This document shows positions 35,768 through 48,379 of a DNA stretch of 64,000 bases, piece by piece. This DNA is from Ananas comosus. Taxonomy: Eukaryota > Streptophyta > Magnoliopsida > Poales > Bromeliaceae. The stretch lies in NCBI RefSeq assembly GCF_001540865.1, contig NC_033642.1, forward strand, positions 1,087,450 to 1,151,449. Direction: 5' to 3'. Below the pieces are notes generated by a model, which worked only from the letters and a program-made list of their open reading frames with translations, was not told the origin of the DNA and searched no databases. Each line of letters opens with the position of its first letter. Within the stretch, counting starts at the first letter, position 1. Both the position numbers and the translations under genes were made by a program.

Positions 35768-38700
35768 ATGTATCGACACCGAGGTCGACCGTCGACGCGG
35801 GACCGTTCCGCACTAGCTGAGATGCCAAAGCAAGCGGTACCGATTACTCTCATGGATTTGAGAGAACAGTTGGCTTCCTTGACAGAGGTGATCAAGCAGC
35901 AGGGTGTGCTATTGCAGAGGATATGTGAGACTGTCACTCAGCGGTCGGGTATTGAGCCATGAGCATCCGTGCATCAGGCACTATGGGTGGAGCAAGGAGN
36001 CTTGATTGGATCGAGAGTTGATTGTGTTTTGTATCTAACCCTTGTTTTGATTACAGATAGCCATGTATCGACACCGAGGTCGACCGTCGACGCGGAAGCG
36101 CTCGGTTCCAGATGGCGGGGGACAGACCAGCAGTAAACGTCCGCCGAGGCCTCCACGATCACACTCTCAGGGTCGTCAGTTCTCGGGGCGACAGTGGTCT
36201 GGTGCGTCTCATCCGCATTAACAGCAACAAAGGACTCCGCAGTGCATTATTTGTGGTGGACCACACTGGCCTCGACAGTGCGAGTAGAGAGAGGGCAAGT
36301 GCTATGGATGTGGACAGCCTGGACATATAAAGGCGGCTTGTCCTCGAGCAACATTACCAGCGCCATCAACGGCGTCAGCACAGCTGGCACCTCAGCAGTC
36401 TCATAGAGCATCACCAAGTTACCGCCAGGATGACAGAGTATTTGTGCCGCGGCAGAATGAGCGGCGACAGCAGGCCTCGAGTGATAGAGTATATGCAGCT
36501 CAGGTGGGAAACTCTACAGCAGCCGATCGGGTGGTGGCCGATATCATTTTGATTTCTGGTATTAGAGTTCGTACCCTTTTGATACCGGTGCATCACATTC
36601 TTTTGTTAGCCGAGCATTTGTGTCACTGCATGGTCTAGAGGTAGGGCTGTTGTTGCATGCGCGAGAGGTGCAGATTTTCGACCATATTTTGCAGGTAGCA
36701 GAGTGTTGTTGGTCGTGTCCGGTGCAGTTAGATTCTTGGATTATACCCGCAAACCTGTTGGTCTTAGGGCAACTGCAGGACTTTGACGTTGTACTTGGCA
36801 TGGATTGGCTGGCACGGTACTATACTACTATTGACTGTGGAACGAGGACAGTGACGTTCTGCGAGCCAAGCCAGAAGGAGTTTATGTACAGGAGCTGCCG
36901 AAGTACGTTGTTTGCCACTTGGATCTCGTCTGCGAGGGCTAGGCAGTTGTTGAGTAGAGGATGCATCGCTTTTCTGGTGACGGTGGTAGAGGTGCCTACA
37001 GCGGCGCAGGGACTCGGGGATATTCCTATAGTTCGCGAGTTTCCGGATGTGTTTCCACCGGAGTTGACGACTATGCCGCCGGACCGAGAGATTGAGTTTG
37101 TGATTGACGTAGTTCCTGAAACTACGCCAATTTCGAAGGCACCCTATAGGATGGCACCGGCGGAGCTGAGAGAGCTAAAAACGGAGGTTTAGGATCTGAT
37201 GGATAAAGGGTATGTGAGACCCAGTGTATCGCCTTGGGGAGCACCGGTGTTATTCATGAAGAAGATGGATAGTTAACTTAGACTGTGTGTGGATTATCGG
37301 GAGCTGAATAAAGTGACCATCAAGAACAAGTATCCTTTGCCGCGTATTGATGATCTGTTTGATCAGCTACAAGGATCTTGTGTCTTTTCGAAGATTGATC
37401 TTTAGTCAAGTTACCACCAGTTGAGGGTAAGGGCCGAGGATGTTCCCAAAACGATTTTTAGGACTCGGTACGGGTATTATAAGTTTACTGTGATGCCTTT
37501 TGGATTAACAAATGTCTCTGCCGCATTTATGGATTTGCTGAATCGAGTGTTCAAGCCGTTCTTGGATAGATTTGTAGTTGTATTCATTAATGATATTTTG
37601 ATATACTCCCGGAGTGATACTGAGCATCAGGAGCACTTGAGGATTGTGCTACAACTTCTGAGGGAGAAGAAGTTGTATGCTAAGCTGAAGAAGTGTGAGT
37701 TCTGGCTTCGGGAGGTTTCTTTCTTGAGCCATGTGATTTCTGCGGGTGGAGTAGTAGTGGACCCGAAGAAGATTGATGCTATTCGGGATTGGCCTCGACC
37801 GAAGACGGCGACTGAGGTGAGGAGTTTCCTTGGACTAGCTGGATATTATCGTCGATTTGTGGAAGGCTTTGCGAAGCTTTCCATACCCCTCACTTGATTG
37901 ACTCGAAAGGGAATTAAGTTTATTTGGAGTGAGGATTATCAGAGGAGCTTCGATGAGTTGAGACAGAGGTTGATGTTAGCTCCTATCCTTGCCCTTCCAG
38001 TTATGGAGGAAGGATTTGTGATTTACAGTGATGCATCGCACAACGGATTAGGTTGTGTGTTGATGCAGTATTATAGGGTAATTGCTTATACTTCACGGCA
38101 ACTGAAGGATTACGAGAAGAATTACCCTACGTATGACTGGGAGCTTGCTATGGTGATTTTTGCTTTGAAGCTACGGCGGCACTATTTGTATGGCGAGCAC
38201 TGTGAGATTTTCACGGATCATAAAAGTCTCAAGTATCTGTTCACCCAAAAGGAGTTGAATCTAAGGCAGCGCCGGTGGTTGGAGTTGTTGAAAGATTATA
38301 ATGTTAGTATTCAGTATCATCCCAGTAAGACGAATGTTGTGGCAGATGCGTTGAGCAGGAAGTCAATGCAGAGCTTGAACACGTTGATTACTCAGTAGAG
38401 ACCGTTATTTGAGGAGCTACAGTGGTTGAGGCTCGAGGTAGTGTCCTCTGGGTCTACTACGAGACTGATGTCTATGGTATTGCAGCCCACTCTGTTGGAC
38501 AGGATCAGAAAGAAACGGAGTGGAGACTCGCACTTGTTGAGGATTCAAGAGCAGTTAGAGAGAGGACAGGCAGAGGCTTTTTCTGTAGACAATTCGGGAG
38601 CACTGCGGTACATGGACCGACTGTGTGTGCCTATGGATTCAGAGATTCAAGAGGAGATTTTGAGAGAGGCTCACTATTCACCTTATACGGTTCACCTCGA

Positions 38701-39941
38701 TGGAACCAAGATATATAAGGATTTAAAGGCACACTTTTGATGGAATGGAATGAAAAGAAACATTGGCAGATTTGTGGCTCAATGTCTATCTTGCCAACAG
38801 ATAAAGGCAAAGCATAAGGTACCTACTGGCAAGCTTTAGAGTCTGCCAGTGTCCAAGTAGAAATTAGAGCAGATCACGATGGACTTTGTCGTGGGATTAC
38901 CGAGAGCATATGGTGGTTTTGATGCTATTTGGGTGATAGTGAACAGACTGACTAAGTCTGCTCACTTCCTACTAGTACAGATCACCTGGTCCATGGAGAG
39001 ACTCGCTCAGCTATATTTGGATGAGATCGCCAAATTGTATGGTGTGCCTACCTCGATAGTATCGGATCGAGACCCTAGGTTTGTTTCACATTTTTGGAGG
39101 AGTCTGCAGACGGCCTTAGGTACACAGCTACATTTCAGCATAGCATTTCACCCACAGACAGATGGTCAGTCAGAGCGGACCATTCAGACTCTGGAGGACA
39201 TGCTGAGGGCATGTGTTCTGAACTTTGAAGGAGAGTGGCATCGACATTTGAGACTGGTTGAGTTTGTGTACAACAACAACTATCAAACGAGCATTCAGAT
39301 GGCTCCGTTTGAGGCGTTGTATGGACGCAGGTGTCGATCCCTTTTGCATTGGAGTGTTGTGGGTGAGAGGAAGACTCTGGGACCTCAGATTCTGATAGAG
39401 GCAGAGGAGAAGGTCAAGGTTGTGCGACGACACATTTTAACAGCCCAGAGTCGACAGAGGAGCTACGCCGATACTAGGAGACGAGATTTAGAGTTCCAGA
39501 TTGGAGATCATGTGTTTCTGAAAGTCTCGCTGTCCAGAGGGATATGCAGATTTGGAGTACGTGGAAAGCTCAGTCCAAGCTTTGTAGGCCTTTTTGAGGT
39601 ATTGAAGCGAGTTGGACCAGTAGTCTACAGGATTGCTCTACCCCCACGACTGGGAGGTATTCATGATGTTTTTCACGTCTCGGCGTTGAGGAGATACGTG
39701 TTCGACCACCTCCCACGTGATTGATTTCACTCCGCTGGAGCTTGGCGAGGACTTGAGATACGAGGAGCGACCGGTGCGAATTCTGACTCGTGAGATGAAA
39801 GAATTGCGCAACCGGATCATTCCTTATATAAAAGTGCAGTGAAGTCATCACGATGAGTATGAGGCGACGTGGGAGCCGGAGACGGTGATGCGGGAATTCT
39901 ATCCCTACTTGTTTGAGGCTCAGGTTTGCGATATGCTTTAA
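35768..39941 (+). pseudogene. Gag-pol polyprotein remnant of the Ty3/gypsy element
   Basis: The gag start (MYRHRGRPSTR) is at 35768. A join with a single N at 36000 follows, and much of gag is missing. Two CCHC zinc knuckles lie at about 36243-36345. The protease motif DTGASHSF starts at 36581. RT includes VDYRELNK, and its active site reads FINDIL instead of the usual FIDDIL-type, with AAT (Asn) at 37589-37591. RNase H begins near SDASHNGLG (about 38020). Integrase has DFVVGLP, SDRDPRF and the acidic residue in TIQTLEDM. The C-terminus contains EATWEPE and ends with TAA at 39939-39941. In-frame stops occur near 37190, 37275, 37403, 37896, 38396, 38738 and 39839, so no functional polyprotein is made. 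Confidence 0.9.
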
Positions 39942-39964
39942 GTTTCGAGAACGAAACTTTTTGT

Positions 39965-39976
39965 AGTGAGGGAGAA
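39965..39976 (+). other. Polypurine tract
   Basis: AGTGAGGGAGAA lies directly before the TGTAG start of the right LTR, the expected position for plus-strand priming. Confidence 0.75.
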
Positions 39977-42007
39977 TGTAGTATCCTTAGTTTTTGGGTT
40001 GCCTGCAAGATTTCAGCATCTGAGGCTTGTCGACACATCTGAAAAACATCGGGACAAGTACGAGTCGTTTTGGCGTGAAATAGACGCAAAACTGACTCAG
40101 TGCAACGCGAGAGCAGAGTTTTAACATTGGAATCTGCAAAGTGCAGGTTTTCAGTGTTGAGTACCGGTACCCCAGTGTATTTCCAAACAGACTGCTCTCG
40201 GGTTGCGCCAATTTGAAGCTGAGTACCAGTACGGCATCGGGCTGGTACCGGTATCCTGTGTGCGAGCTTGCGGGTTGAGAGGCCATTTGAGTTAGTAGAG
40301 GATATTGTAGTCTTGTGGAGTTGGTAAAGAGTAGAGTTGTCCTTTGGTTGGTGGATAAGGATTCCACCTACCCCCCATGCTTATCAACTCAATTTATGAA
40401 TACACGTATCAACCCAATTTACCTGAGGGTGTTCACTTTTCCATTTCTCTCTCTCTCTAGTTAATTGTATGCTTGGTAGAGACCACGACGGCTTGAGCTC
40501 GGATCGACGTCGACGTTGCATCGGAGAGCCGTTCGAGCGTGTGGACATCGCGGTTGCGCCGTTGGAGGCCAGGCGAGCGTATGTTTTTCCTTCTCTCGAC
40601 TTCTCGCCATGGTTGGATTAGTGTTTCGAGGTGGGTTGAATTTTACTGAAATTATTGGAATATCTTCAAAGTTTTAGCATTTGTCGACATATATCATTCG
40701 TTTATTTTCTTGTTAGTACTCGAATTCATGGATTAGTGTTTAAATCTGAATTTGGAGTTAAGCTAGTAGTTTAATTTTACATGTTGGACTTGGAATTGAC
40801 TTAGGAGAAACATATAGATCATACACTGTCACTTTCTGAAAAATTACCAGATTTAGCTTCTGAAGCAGTTGCGCCTTGTATCCACGCTGTTAGTGCGCAT
40901 TTGATACTCGGATAGCTTCTGAAACTATTGTGCTTTGTATCCACGTTGTCAGTGCGCATTTGATACTCGGATAGCTTTAGGCGCTGCGGTTCATTTTTGT
41001 ATCACCGCTGTTTGTATGCGGTGGATACCCAGATTAGTGTAGGATGAGTTTACGCTCATGTTGGTAGCCGAGCTTATTTTACAGTTGTGTGTAGACTGTT
41101 CCGGACTGTCGGATGCTGTCGCGGTTGACGGTGAACCCAGTTTGCTATTTTTGTATCGGATTGTGTCGAGGGCACGTGAGTTTTGGTGGTTAGACCAGTT
41201 AGACCCATTTGCTTTGATTATAGCCTGTGAGAGCCTGATTGAGCTCGGCAGAGACACACTTGCATACTCGGTTGGGTAGCGCCCACGAGTGCCACTCCGG
41301 AGTTGGGCTTTGTGCGTTTGCGTAGATGTCGTAGTGTCCAGTGTGGACTTCCTCTTCACCAATTACCGAGCGTGGTGGTGGTTGGTGTAGCTTCGGCAGG
41401 CGGCACGGGTCCCTAATGAGATTGGGTCAGAGATTGATTTTTCTTTTCCTACAGATAGTTAGTGTTGGATCATTATAGTATAGTGGCATATAGCTGTTGA
41501 TTGTCTTCAGTTCCTTTACTATCATTGAGCATACTTTCTGTAAACTTAATGGGTGAGCCGTTGAGGTCGGTAGCGGTACCCACTGAGAACTACTTCTTTT
41601 TGCAGTAGTTCTCACACCCAATTGTTGACCCCTTTTTGCAGAGCCTTCGTCCGCGGCTGCTGCTGTTGCTGTTTTGGATCGTGGAAAGGGAGTCGCGAAC
41701 TAGATCCCTTCCAGTTTTGTTGCCGTGCTAGAGGTACCACCCACAGGTAGTTTTTGGGGTATTTATGTACATATTGTTGTTGTCTGGGTACTCGCTGGAG
41801 CGAGTGGTGTAGTAGACATGTTGTATGTATAGGAACCCCCTGAGGTTTTATTTATATATATTAGTTTAGTTTACTAACTCTTTACCTTATGGTTGTAGCT
41901 TAAAATTGTTAATAGGTACAGCTATCGCTTCGTTTACAGAAGAAATTCCTATGTATACGGCGGGCCTATTGGCGCGCCCGAGAAACGTGTAATCCGGGGG
42001 CGTGACA
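39977..42007 (+). repeat. Right LTR, 2031 bp
   Basis: It starts TGTAGTATCC and ends GTGACA, followed by the CGATC target duplication at 42008-42012. It is the uninterrupted reference for the left LTR. Confidence 0.9.
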
Positions 42008-42203
42008 CGATCATTTATTTTTAGGACGTCGTTCGAATTTGACCGTTCACTTTATACCTGCTTGATGGACTTTATTATGATTTCAAAAAATTACATATTT
42101 AACGGAGTGGATCGTAGATCGTCAATTCGAAAGCTCCATCATCGAAGACAACTTATGAGTACGAAGGGCTTTATACTCATAAAAGTATAGTAGTCTTACT
42201 CTA

Positions 42204-42237
<34 letters not shown>

Positions 42238-42258
42238 GAGTTCTTAATCTATGTGTGT

Positions 42259-42298
<40 letters not shown>

Positions 42299-44330
42299 AT
42301 AATTATATATGTATCTGGTATATATAATTTTATGTATATTATATATACTATACATTATATATATTAAATATATATATATGTATATGTAATATTATACTAT
42401 TATATATATATTATATTATATATTATTATGTATATGTCTTATATATGTATATGTATATGTATATATTATGTATTATATATATTGTATATGTATATATATG
42501 ATATACAATTATATATGTATATGTATGATATATGTCTTATTATATGATATTGTATTATATGTATAATATATAATACATATATATTGTATGTTATATATAT
42601 ATATGTTTATGCTATATATACATTATTACAGTTAACGTATATACTATTTATATATTATTATATGTATATTATATATATATTATGTATTATATATATATAT
42701 TATCTGTCTTATATATATTATATTGTTATTATATATAGTATATCTATACATTCATAAGTATTGCTATGATAATTATATTATGTATGTTATATATATTATG
42801 TATGTATAATTATATATATGTTATGTATATTTATATTGTATGTATAGTATATATGTTTATATATTATTATTATAATATATATATATAATATATAATATAT
42901 GTATATAGTGAGTTATAATGTTATATTATCATACACGTATTTATGACTTATATATTTATTATATGATTGTATATTATATATATATTTATGAGTAGGGCTT
43001 AGAATACTTGTAAGTATAGGGGTGATATTGTGATGATTTTTACCTTGGATGGAGAGATGTGAGGGTATGAGTGATGGTGGTTAGGTGGGTGTGTAGGTGG
43101 TGGTTTGGCTGGAATAGTTGTTTAATCCAAGGGTATTATAATCAAAAAGTAGATCTAATGGCTTTAAAACTATAGCCATGATGGTATATTGTAGTATTAT
43201 GCTAACTCTTATATATATTATATATATATATATTATATGATATAGTTGTATATATTATATGGTTGTATATATCCATAATATTACTATATAGTATAATAAT
43301 ATATATATATGTATAATTATACATACATATATATATATCATATATATATTAAATATTTATATATGTTATGTATTATATATTATCCTATTTATATATGTAT
43401 ACTTTATATATGTTATATATATATTACATATATATATATCCTACAATATATTATATGTTGGTATATATATATATTTGTATATGTATTATATGTATTATAT
43501 ATATATGTATATATATTGATGATGTTTTATGTTAATTTTTATGATATATATGAATATATATATTATTATATAGAGTTGGAGCTAGAATACTTGTAAGTAT
43601 CACTCAAGTAGTATTGTGTGTTTTGTAGCCTTGGTATGGATGAGATGTGAGTTGAGTGATGAGGTGTAGGGTGGTGGTGTAGGTGGAATAGTGTTGATAC
43701 AGGACTTTAGTAATCAAGTAGATCAATGGGCCTAAACCAAGTCTCACTTTGGGTGATACTTGTAAAGTTTTCTAGCCTACTTATTTTTTATATGTTATGT
43801 ATATTTGTATATGTTATATGTATATTTATTGTATATGTATATGTATATATATGTATATGTTATGTATTTATGTATATATGTATATTATATACATATATTA
43901 AATATACATATATCTATATATTAATGATTACCTATATATCTATTATTATTGTATATTGTTATGATATATACATGTATGTGTTTATAATGTGCTTATGTAT
44001 ATTACATGTATTTACATGTATAGAATTTAGATTGTTTTTTGCGATTTTTTTTGCGTTTTTTTTTTTTGGGTGAATACTTATTAATAGCACAGTTGATTTT
44101 GGTTGATATTAAGTTTTCGGCCCTTTGGATGTAAAAGATGTGCGGATTATGATAATGTGGGCCCTAGGGTTAATTAGTGGTGTGTTAGTTTGATAGTTAT
44201 CGAACGGATGAAACTGATGCACAATGTTGTGCTAGTCGATAGTATCCAGCTGGCTCTCTTCTTTTCTCTTCTCTCTCTCTTATTATTATTATATATAAAT
44301 TATATACTATATAGGATGGCGGGTACTATC
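42204..44330. repeat. AT-rich, TA-dominated low-complexity block
   Basis: Irregular TATATG/TATATTA runs are broken by short islands at 43000-43200, 43570-43780 and 44080-44270. The first two islands look like error-ridden versions of each other. Tyr/Ile-rich open frames are artefacts. Sequence quality is doubtful. Confidence 0.7.
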
Positions 44331-45115
44331 TCTTATTGAGTAATTAGACACCTGTATACTCATAAGTTTTAACCGTTAATTTATGGGAGTGTGGTTCTAT
44401 GGCTTGATGGTGGTCCCCCATGTCAATATATGGTTCCCCCTAGGGTTGAGTGGGTGTTGGTGAATAGTATTAATTAATGGAGTGGAATGATTCAATGAAT
44501 AATCTAGGGCCGAAATTATGCTTTAGGAGCAGTACTATTAAAGTACATGTAGCAGACTCTATACATATTATGTATGTATTATACATGCTATATATACAGT
44601 ATATATAGAGTCCGGATACTATTCTTATAATAAGGATTGGACCTTGTCCTATAGTCGTTTTTGCATGATCGGACTTCAATTTGCTAATCAGCACGGTTGA
44701 ATGATCTAATAATAGAAATGTTTAGAAACCAAGTTTGTAAGTATTTAAATTCACTTTTATCAAGTTTTATCTAGAGATTAATGAGGGTCATAATATGATA
44801 TCTCTCTTAATAGCGGTTAGACTTTTCTCATCATAATCAGAGTTATCAATTATCTAATTATTTAAAGAATTTCTATAAAATCAAGCATTTGGAGTTGATC
44901 TTACAACGCTTTAAACAAGAAATGCTCATACTAGCGTTCATAAAATTGATAGATTTGCGACACTTATATACTATGTAAATAATTTTTACAATTTTTATGA
45001 ATTTAGTTTTAATATGCAAATATTCTGGATCAACTTCAAAATGGCTTCGATCATCGATTCGGAAATTCTCTTCTATCAAGATAATTTGATAGGGCATGTT
45101 CTCAGTCTATTATGT
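44331..45115. repeat. Indel-rich near-copy of 45967-46790
   Basis: This block aligns collinearly with 45967-46790 but with very many single-base insertions and deletions rather than substitutions. It looks like uncorrected long-read sequence or a poorly polished duplicate. Confidence 0.65.
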
Positions 45116-45804
45116 GCTGCTCGCATTATATTTATACTGTATATATCATTTATAATTATTATATAATATTTATTATATTATCTAATTATATCAATATACT
45201 TATATATACTTCTATTATATAGAGTTGAGTTGATTGATATGCCTCCAAATCGACGATCGGCACCGTTGTAAATAATTTATTTGGTGCTATTAATAGAAAA
45301 TTTGGTGCTATTAAGAAAGTAACTTTAAATTAAAAAGTATACTTACCTTTTTAATTTTTTTTAAACAAAAAATAATTTTCTTTTTTGTTGAAATTAATCT
45401 CACTATCATATACATAAAATGATAAAATTTTAAAAATTATTTTTCAACTGTATATAACCAAATAAATTATTTATAGTTGCATCTGTTGTATTTTCAACTG
45501 CACGTATCTCCAAGTATACTATATTTATAATTATATCTGGCCATGGCTACTATACTATTATGAGTATTGAAGTCCTCGTACTCATAAGTTATTTTCAATA
45601 ATGGAGCTTCCGAATCGACGATCCACTCCGTTAAATATGATCTAGAGTATTTGAAACTTCTAGAAAATAAATTTCGTAAATTTTCGAAATCATAATAAAG
45701 TCCATCAAGTGGGCATAAAATGAACGGTTAAAATCGAACGACGTTCTAAAAAACGACGATTGGATCCTTGAATTCAAGATGGGAGTTATTGATCTTTATC
45801 TATG

Positions 45805-45958
45805 TGTGACACCCCAATAGTCCCACATCGGATGGGAATGGGGTTGTCATTGGGTTTATAAGAGACTTAGACACTAGTAATAATAACTGGGCTTAAGCAT
45901 TTTGGGCTGTTGGTTTGGGCCCAACGAGTTATTGTTGCTAGTGGGCTGGGTCGTTACA
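45805..45958 (+). mobile_element. Solo LTR of a TRIM-like miniature element, 154 bp
   Basis: It begins TGTGACACCCCAATAGTCCC and ends GGTCGTTACA. A 5-bp duplication CTATG lies before it (45800-45804) and, in the second copy of its end, after it (47518-47522). The CCCACATCGGATG phrase recurs in TRIM pieces at 61.5 and 62.9 kb. Confidence 0.75.
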
Positions 45959-46275
45959 NTAGGATGGGGCTACTATACTCTTATGAGTATAGACCCCCTT
46001 ATACTCATAAGCTTTTAACCGTTAATTAATGGGATGTGTGGTTAGGATGATGGTGGTCCCCACTTACAATAATAGTGGTCCCCTAGGGTTGAGTGGGTAG
46101 TTGGTTGAATAGTATAATCTAATGGGTGGAAATGATCAATGGAATAAATCTAAGGGCCGAAAACTTATGACTATAAGGAAGCCAATACTCATTAAAGTAC
46201 AGTAGCCAGACTCTATACATATATATGTATGTATATATACATGTATATATACATATATATAGAGTCCGGCTACTA

Positions 46276-47283
46276 TCCTATTAATAAGATTGGGACCATT
46301 GTCCTATCAAGTCGTTTTGCATGATCGGAACTTCAAATTGATAATCAGCACCGTTGAAATTGATCTACATAATTAGAAATGTTTAGAAACCAAATTTTGT
46401 AATATTTAAAAATCATTATCAAGTTTATCTTAAGAGTTCAAAAATGAAGGGTCATAAATGAATATCCTTCTTAAAATAGCGGTTAGACTTTCTCAATTCA
46501 TAATCAGAGTTATCAAACATTATCTAAATAGTATAAAGAATTTTCTATCAAAAATTCAAGCAATTTGGAGTGCTCTACACCGTTAAACAAGCAAATGGCT
46601 CATATAGGCCGTCAAAAATTATCGATTTTACGACACTTTGATCACTATGTAAATAATTTTTAAAATTTATGAAATTTAGTTTCTAGATATTTCAAATACT
46701 CTAGATCAACTTCAACGGCTTCGATCATCGATTCGGAATCTCTATCATCAAGAATAATTTGATAGGACAAGTGCTCCAGTCCTATTAATAGGATAGGAGC
46801 CATTGTCCTATCAAGTCGTTTTGAATGATCGGAACTTCAAATTGATAATCAGCACCGTTGAAATTGATCTACATAATTAGAAATGTTTAGAAACCAAATT
46901 TTGTAATATTTAAAAATCATTATCAAGTTTATCTTAAGAGTTCAAAAATGAAGGGTCATAAATGAATATCCTTCTTAAAATAGCGGTTAGACTTTCTCAA
47001 TTCATAATCAGAGTTATCAAACATTATCTAAATAGTATAAAGAATTTTCTATCAAAAATTCAAGCAATTTGGAGTGCTCTACACCGTTAAACAAGCAAAT
47101 GGCTCATATAGGCCGTCAAAAATTATCGATTTTACGACACTTTGATCACTATGTAAATAATTTTTAAAATTTATGAAATTTAGTTTCTACATATTTCAAA
47201 TACTCTAGATCAACTTCAACGGCTTCGATCATCGATTCGGAATCTCTATCATCAAGAATAATTTGATAGGACAAGTGCTCCAG
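46276..47283. repeat. Two tandem 504-bp copies of a foldback-type element
   Basis: Copies are 46276-46779 and 46780-47283, nearly identical, with a third partial start at 47284. Each begins TCCTATTAATA and carries arms related to the M1/M2 MITEs (CGATCATCGATTCGGAA near the right end). Confidence 0.75.
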
Positions 47284-47370
47284 TCCTATTAATAGGATAG
47301 TAGCCCTAGCCCATATATATATATATAGATCGGCTGGGATACTATCGATAGCACCAAGCATTTGGTGCTA

Positions 47371-47394
47371 NNNNNNNNNNNNNNNNNNNNNNNN
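47371..47394. other. Assembly gap (24 N)
   Basis: Run of N. The 123 bases after it (47395-47517) repeat 45836-45958, the bases just before the single N at 45959. Confidence 0.99.
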
Positions 47395-47846
47395 GAATGG
47401 GGTTGTCATTGGGTTTATAAGAGACTTAGACACTAGTAATAATAACTGGGCTTAAGCATTTTGGGCTGTTGGTTTGGGCCCAACGAGTTATTGTTGCTAG
47501 TGGGCTGGGTCGTTACACTATGTAGTGAATAGAATTTTCTATTAAAAATTCAACAAATTCTGATTCTTTTACACCGTTAAACTAGCAAATATCTCATACC
47601 GGCCGTTAAAAATTGTCAAATTTGTGACCTCTTGATCGTAAGGTAAATGATGTCGAAAAATTATAAAATTTGATTTCTAGAAGTTTTAAATGCTGTAAAT
47701 AACGTTTAACGGTGTGGATCGTCGATTCGGAAGCTCTATCATCGAAAACAACTTATGAGTACGAGGGCGATCGTACTCATAATAGTATAGTAGCCGGACC
47801 CATTATATCTAATCAAACGGCTCCTTAGAGTAGGAAATTGAATTAC

Positions 47847-48379
47847 CTGCAAATAGTGGAGGCCATAGTCGCGCCCGTCTATTGCAAGATCTAGAGGTGT
47901 TTTACCATCCTTGTTCACAATGTTTGGGCGAACGCTCATGTTTTCCAACAGAAGACTCACTATAGTTTGGTTATTGGATTTTACGGCAAGATGTAATGGC
48001 GTATTCCCTTCACAATCCCTTGCATTCGTTATTCTCACAAATAATGGATGCTTACAGATGAACCGAACTATCTTCGCTCTTTTGTGCTGTGTAGCAACAT
48101 GTAGGAAATTCCTTCCTCTACCATCCACTAACTCGCCCATATCAGGGCAATGGTGAATAAGCTCACGAATTATAGGGAGTCTTCCCATCCTAGCAGCAAC
48201 ATGTATAGGGCATAATCCTTTAGAGTCTGAGAAGTAAGCCGGAGAAGTGTCATGTATTAATAGTTGGCGCATCATACGTCGGTTAAAAGTTGTTGCTAAA
48301 TAGTGAAGGGGAGTGCTCCCTGAGCTATCAACTTTCTTTGTAAGCTCTGGCTTCCAGTAGAATAATTCTTTTGCAATCT
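47847..48379 (-). CDS. ACD6-like gene D, exon 2 (ankyrin repeats)
   Basis: The acceptor ATAACAG precedes AGATTGC and the donor is TTTGCAG/GTAATT. The length of 533 bases equals exon 2 of genes A, B and C. The exon encodes five ankyrin units (STPLHY, CPIHVA, NFLHVA, NTPLHL, KTPLDL) without stops. The intron 2 donor is followed within about 45 bp by the right end of the MITE 45539-47801. Confidence 0.87.

Larger units (their letters stand above)
32681..42007 (+). mobile_element. Ty3/gypsy LTR retrotransposon, chromovirus (Tekay/Del-like), decayed
   Basis: LTRs are 32681-35462 and 39977-42007, starting TGTAGTATCC; the right one ends GTGACA. The 5-bp target duplication CGATC flanks the whole element. 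An iMet-type primer-binding site (TGGTATCAGAGC) lies at 35471-35482 and a purine-rich tract (GTGAGGGAGAA) just before the right LTR. The order gag, protease, RT, RNase H, integrase marks Ty3/gypsy. The long LTRs and the chromodomain-like C-terminus suggest the Tekay/Del lineage; that assignment is inferred. It runs antisense to gene D, inside its intron 2. It is non-autonomous: many stops, a gap in gag and an altered RT active site. Confidence 0.93.
32405..42203. mobile_element. MITE (family M1) split by the Ty3/gypsy element
   Basis: The left half is 32405-32680 (GATAGAGTTTTTGAATCGACG at its outer side). The right half is 42013-42203 (CGTCAATTCGAAAGCTCC, ending AAAGTATAGTAGTC). Together they reproduce the family structure seen at 45539-47801. 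The left terminus is lost at the N/microsatellite. Confidence 0.65.
45539..47801. mobile_element. Complete MULE-type MITE (family M1), split by a TRIM LTR and an assembly insertion
   Basis: The ends GGCCATGGCTACTATAC and GTATAGTAGCCGGACCC are inverted, with arms pairing over more than 150 bp. A perfect 9-bp target duplication ATTATATCT lies at 45530-45538 and 47802-47810. A 9-bp duplication is characteristic of Mutator-like elements. The true element is 45539-45804 plus 47518/47523-47801; what lies between is a TRIM LTR and probably misplaced sequence. It sits about 40 bp 3' of gene D exon 2, inside intron 2. Confidence 0.8.

Noticed and set aside
43309..44073. Tyr/Ile-rich open frames of 95 and 115 codons
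   Set aside because: They come from TATATG-type repeats in a low-quality AT-rich block.
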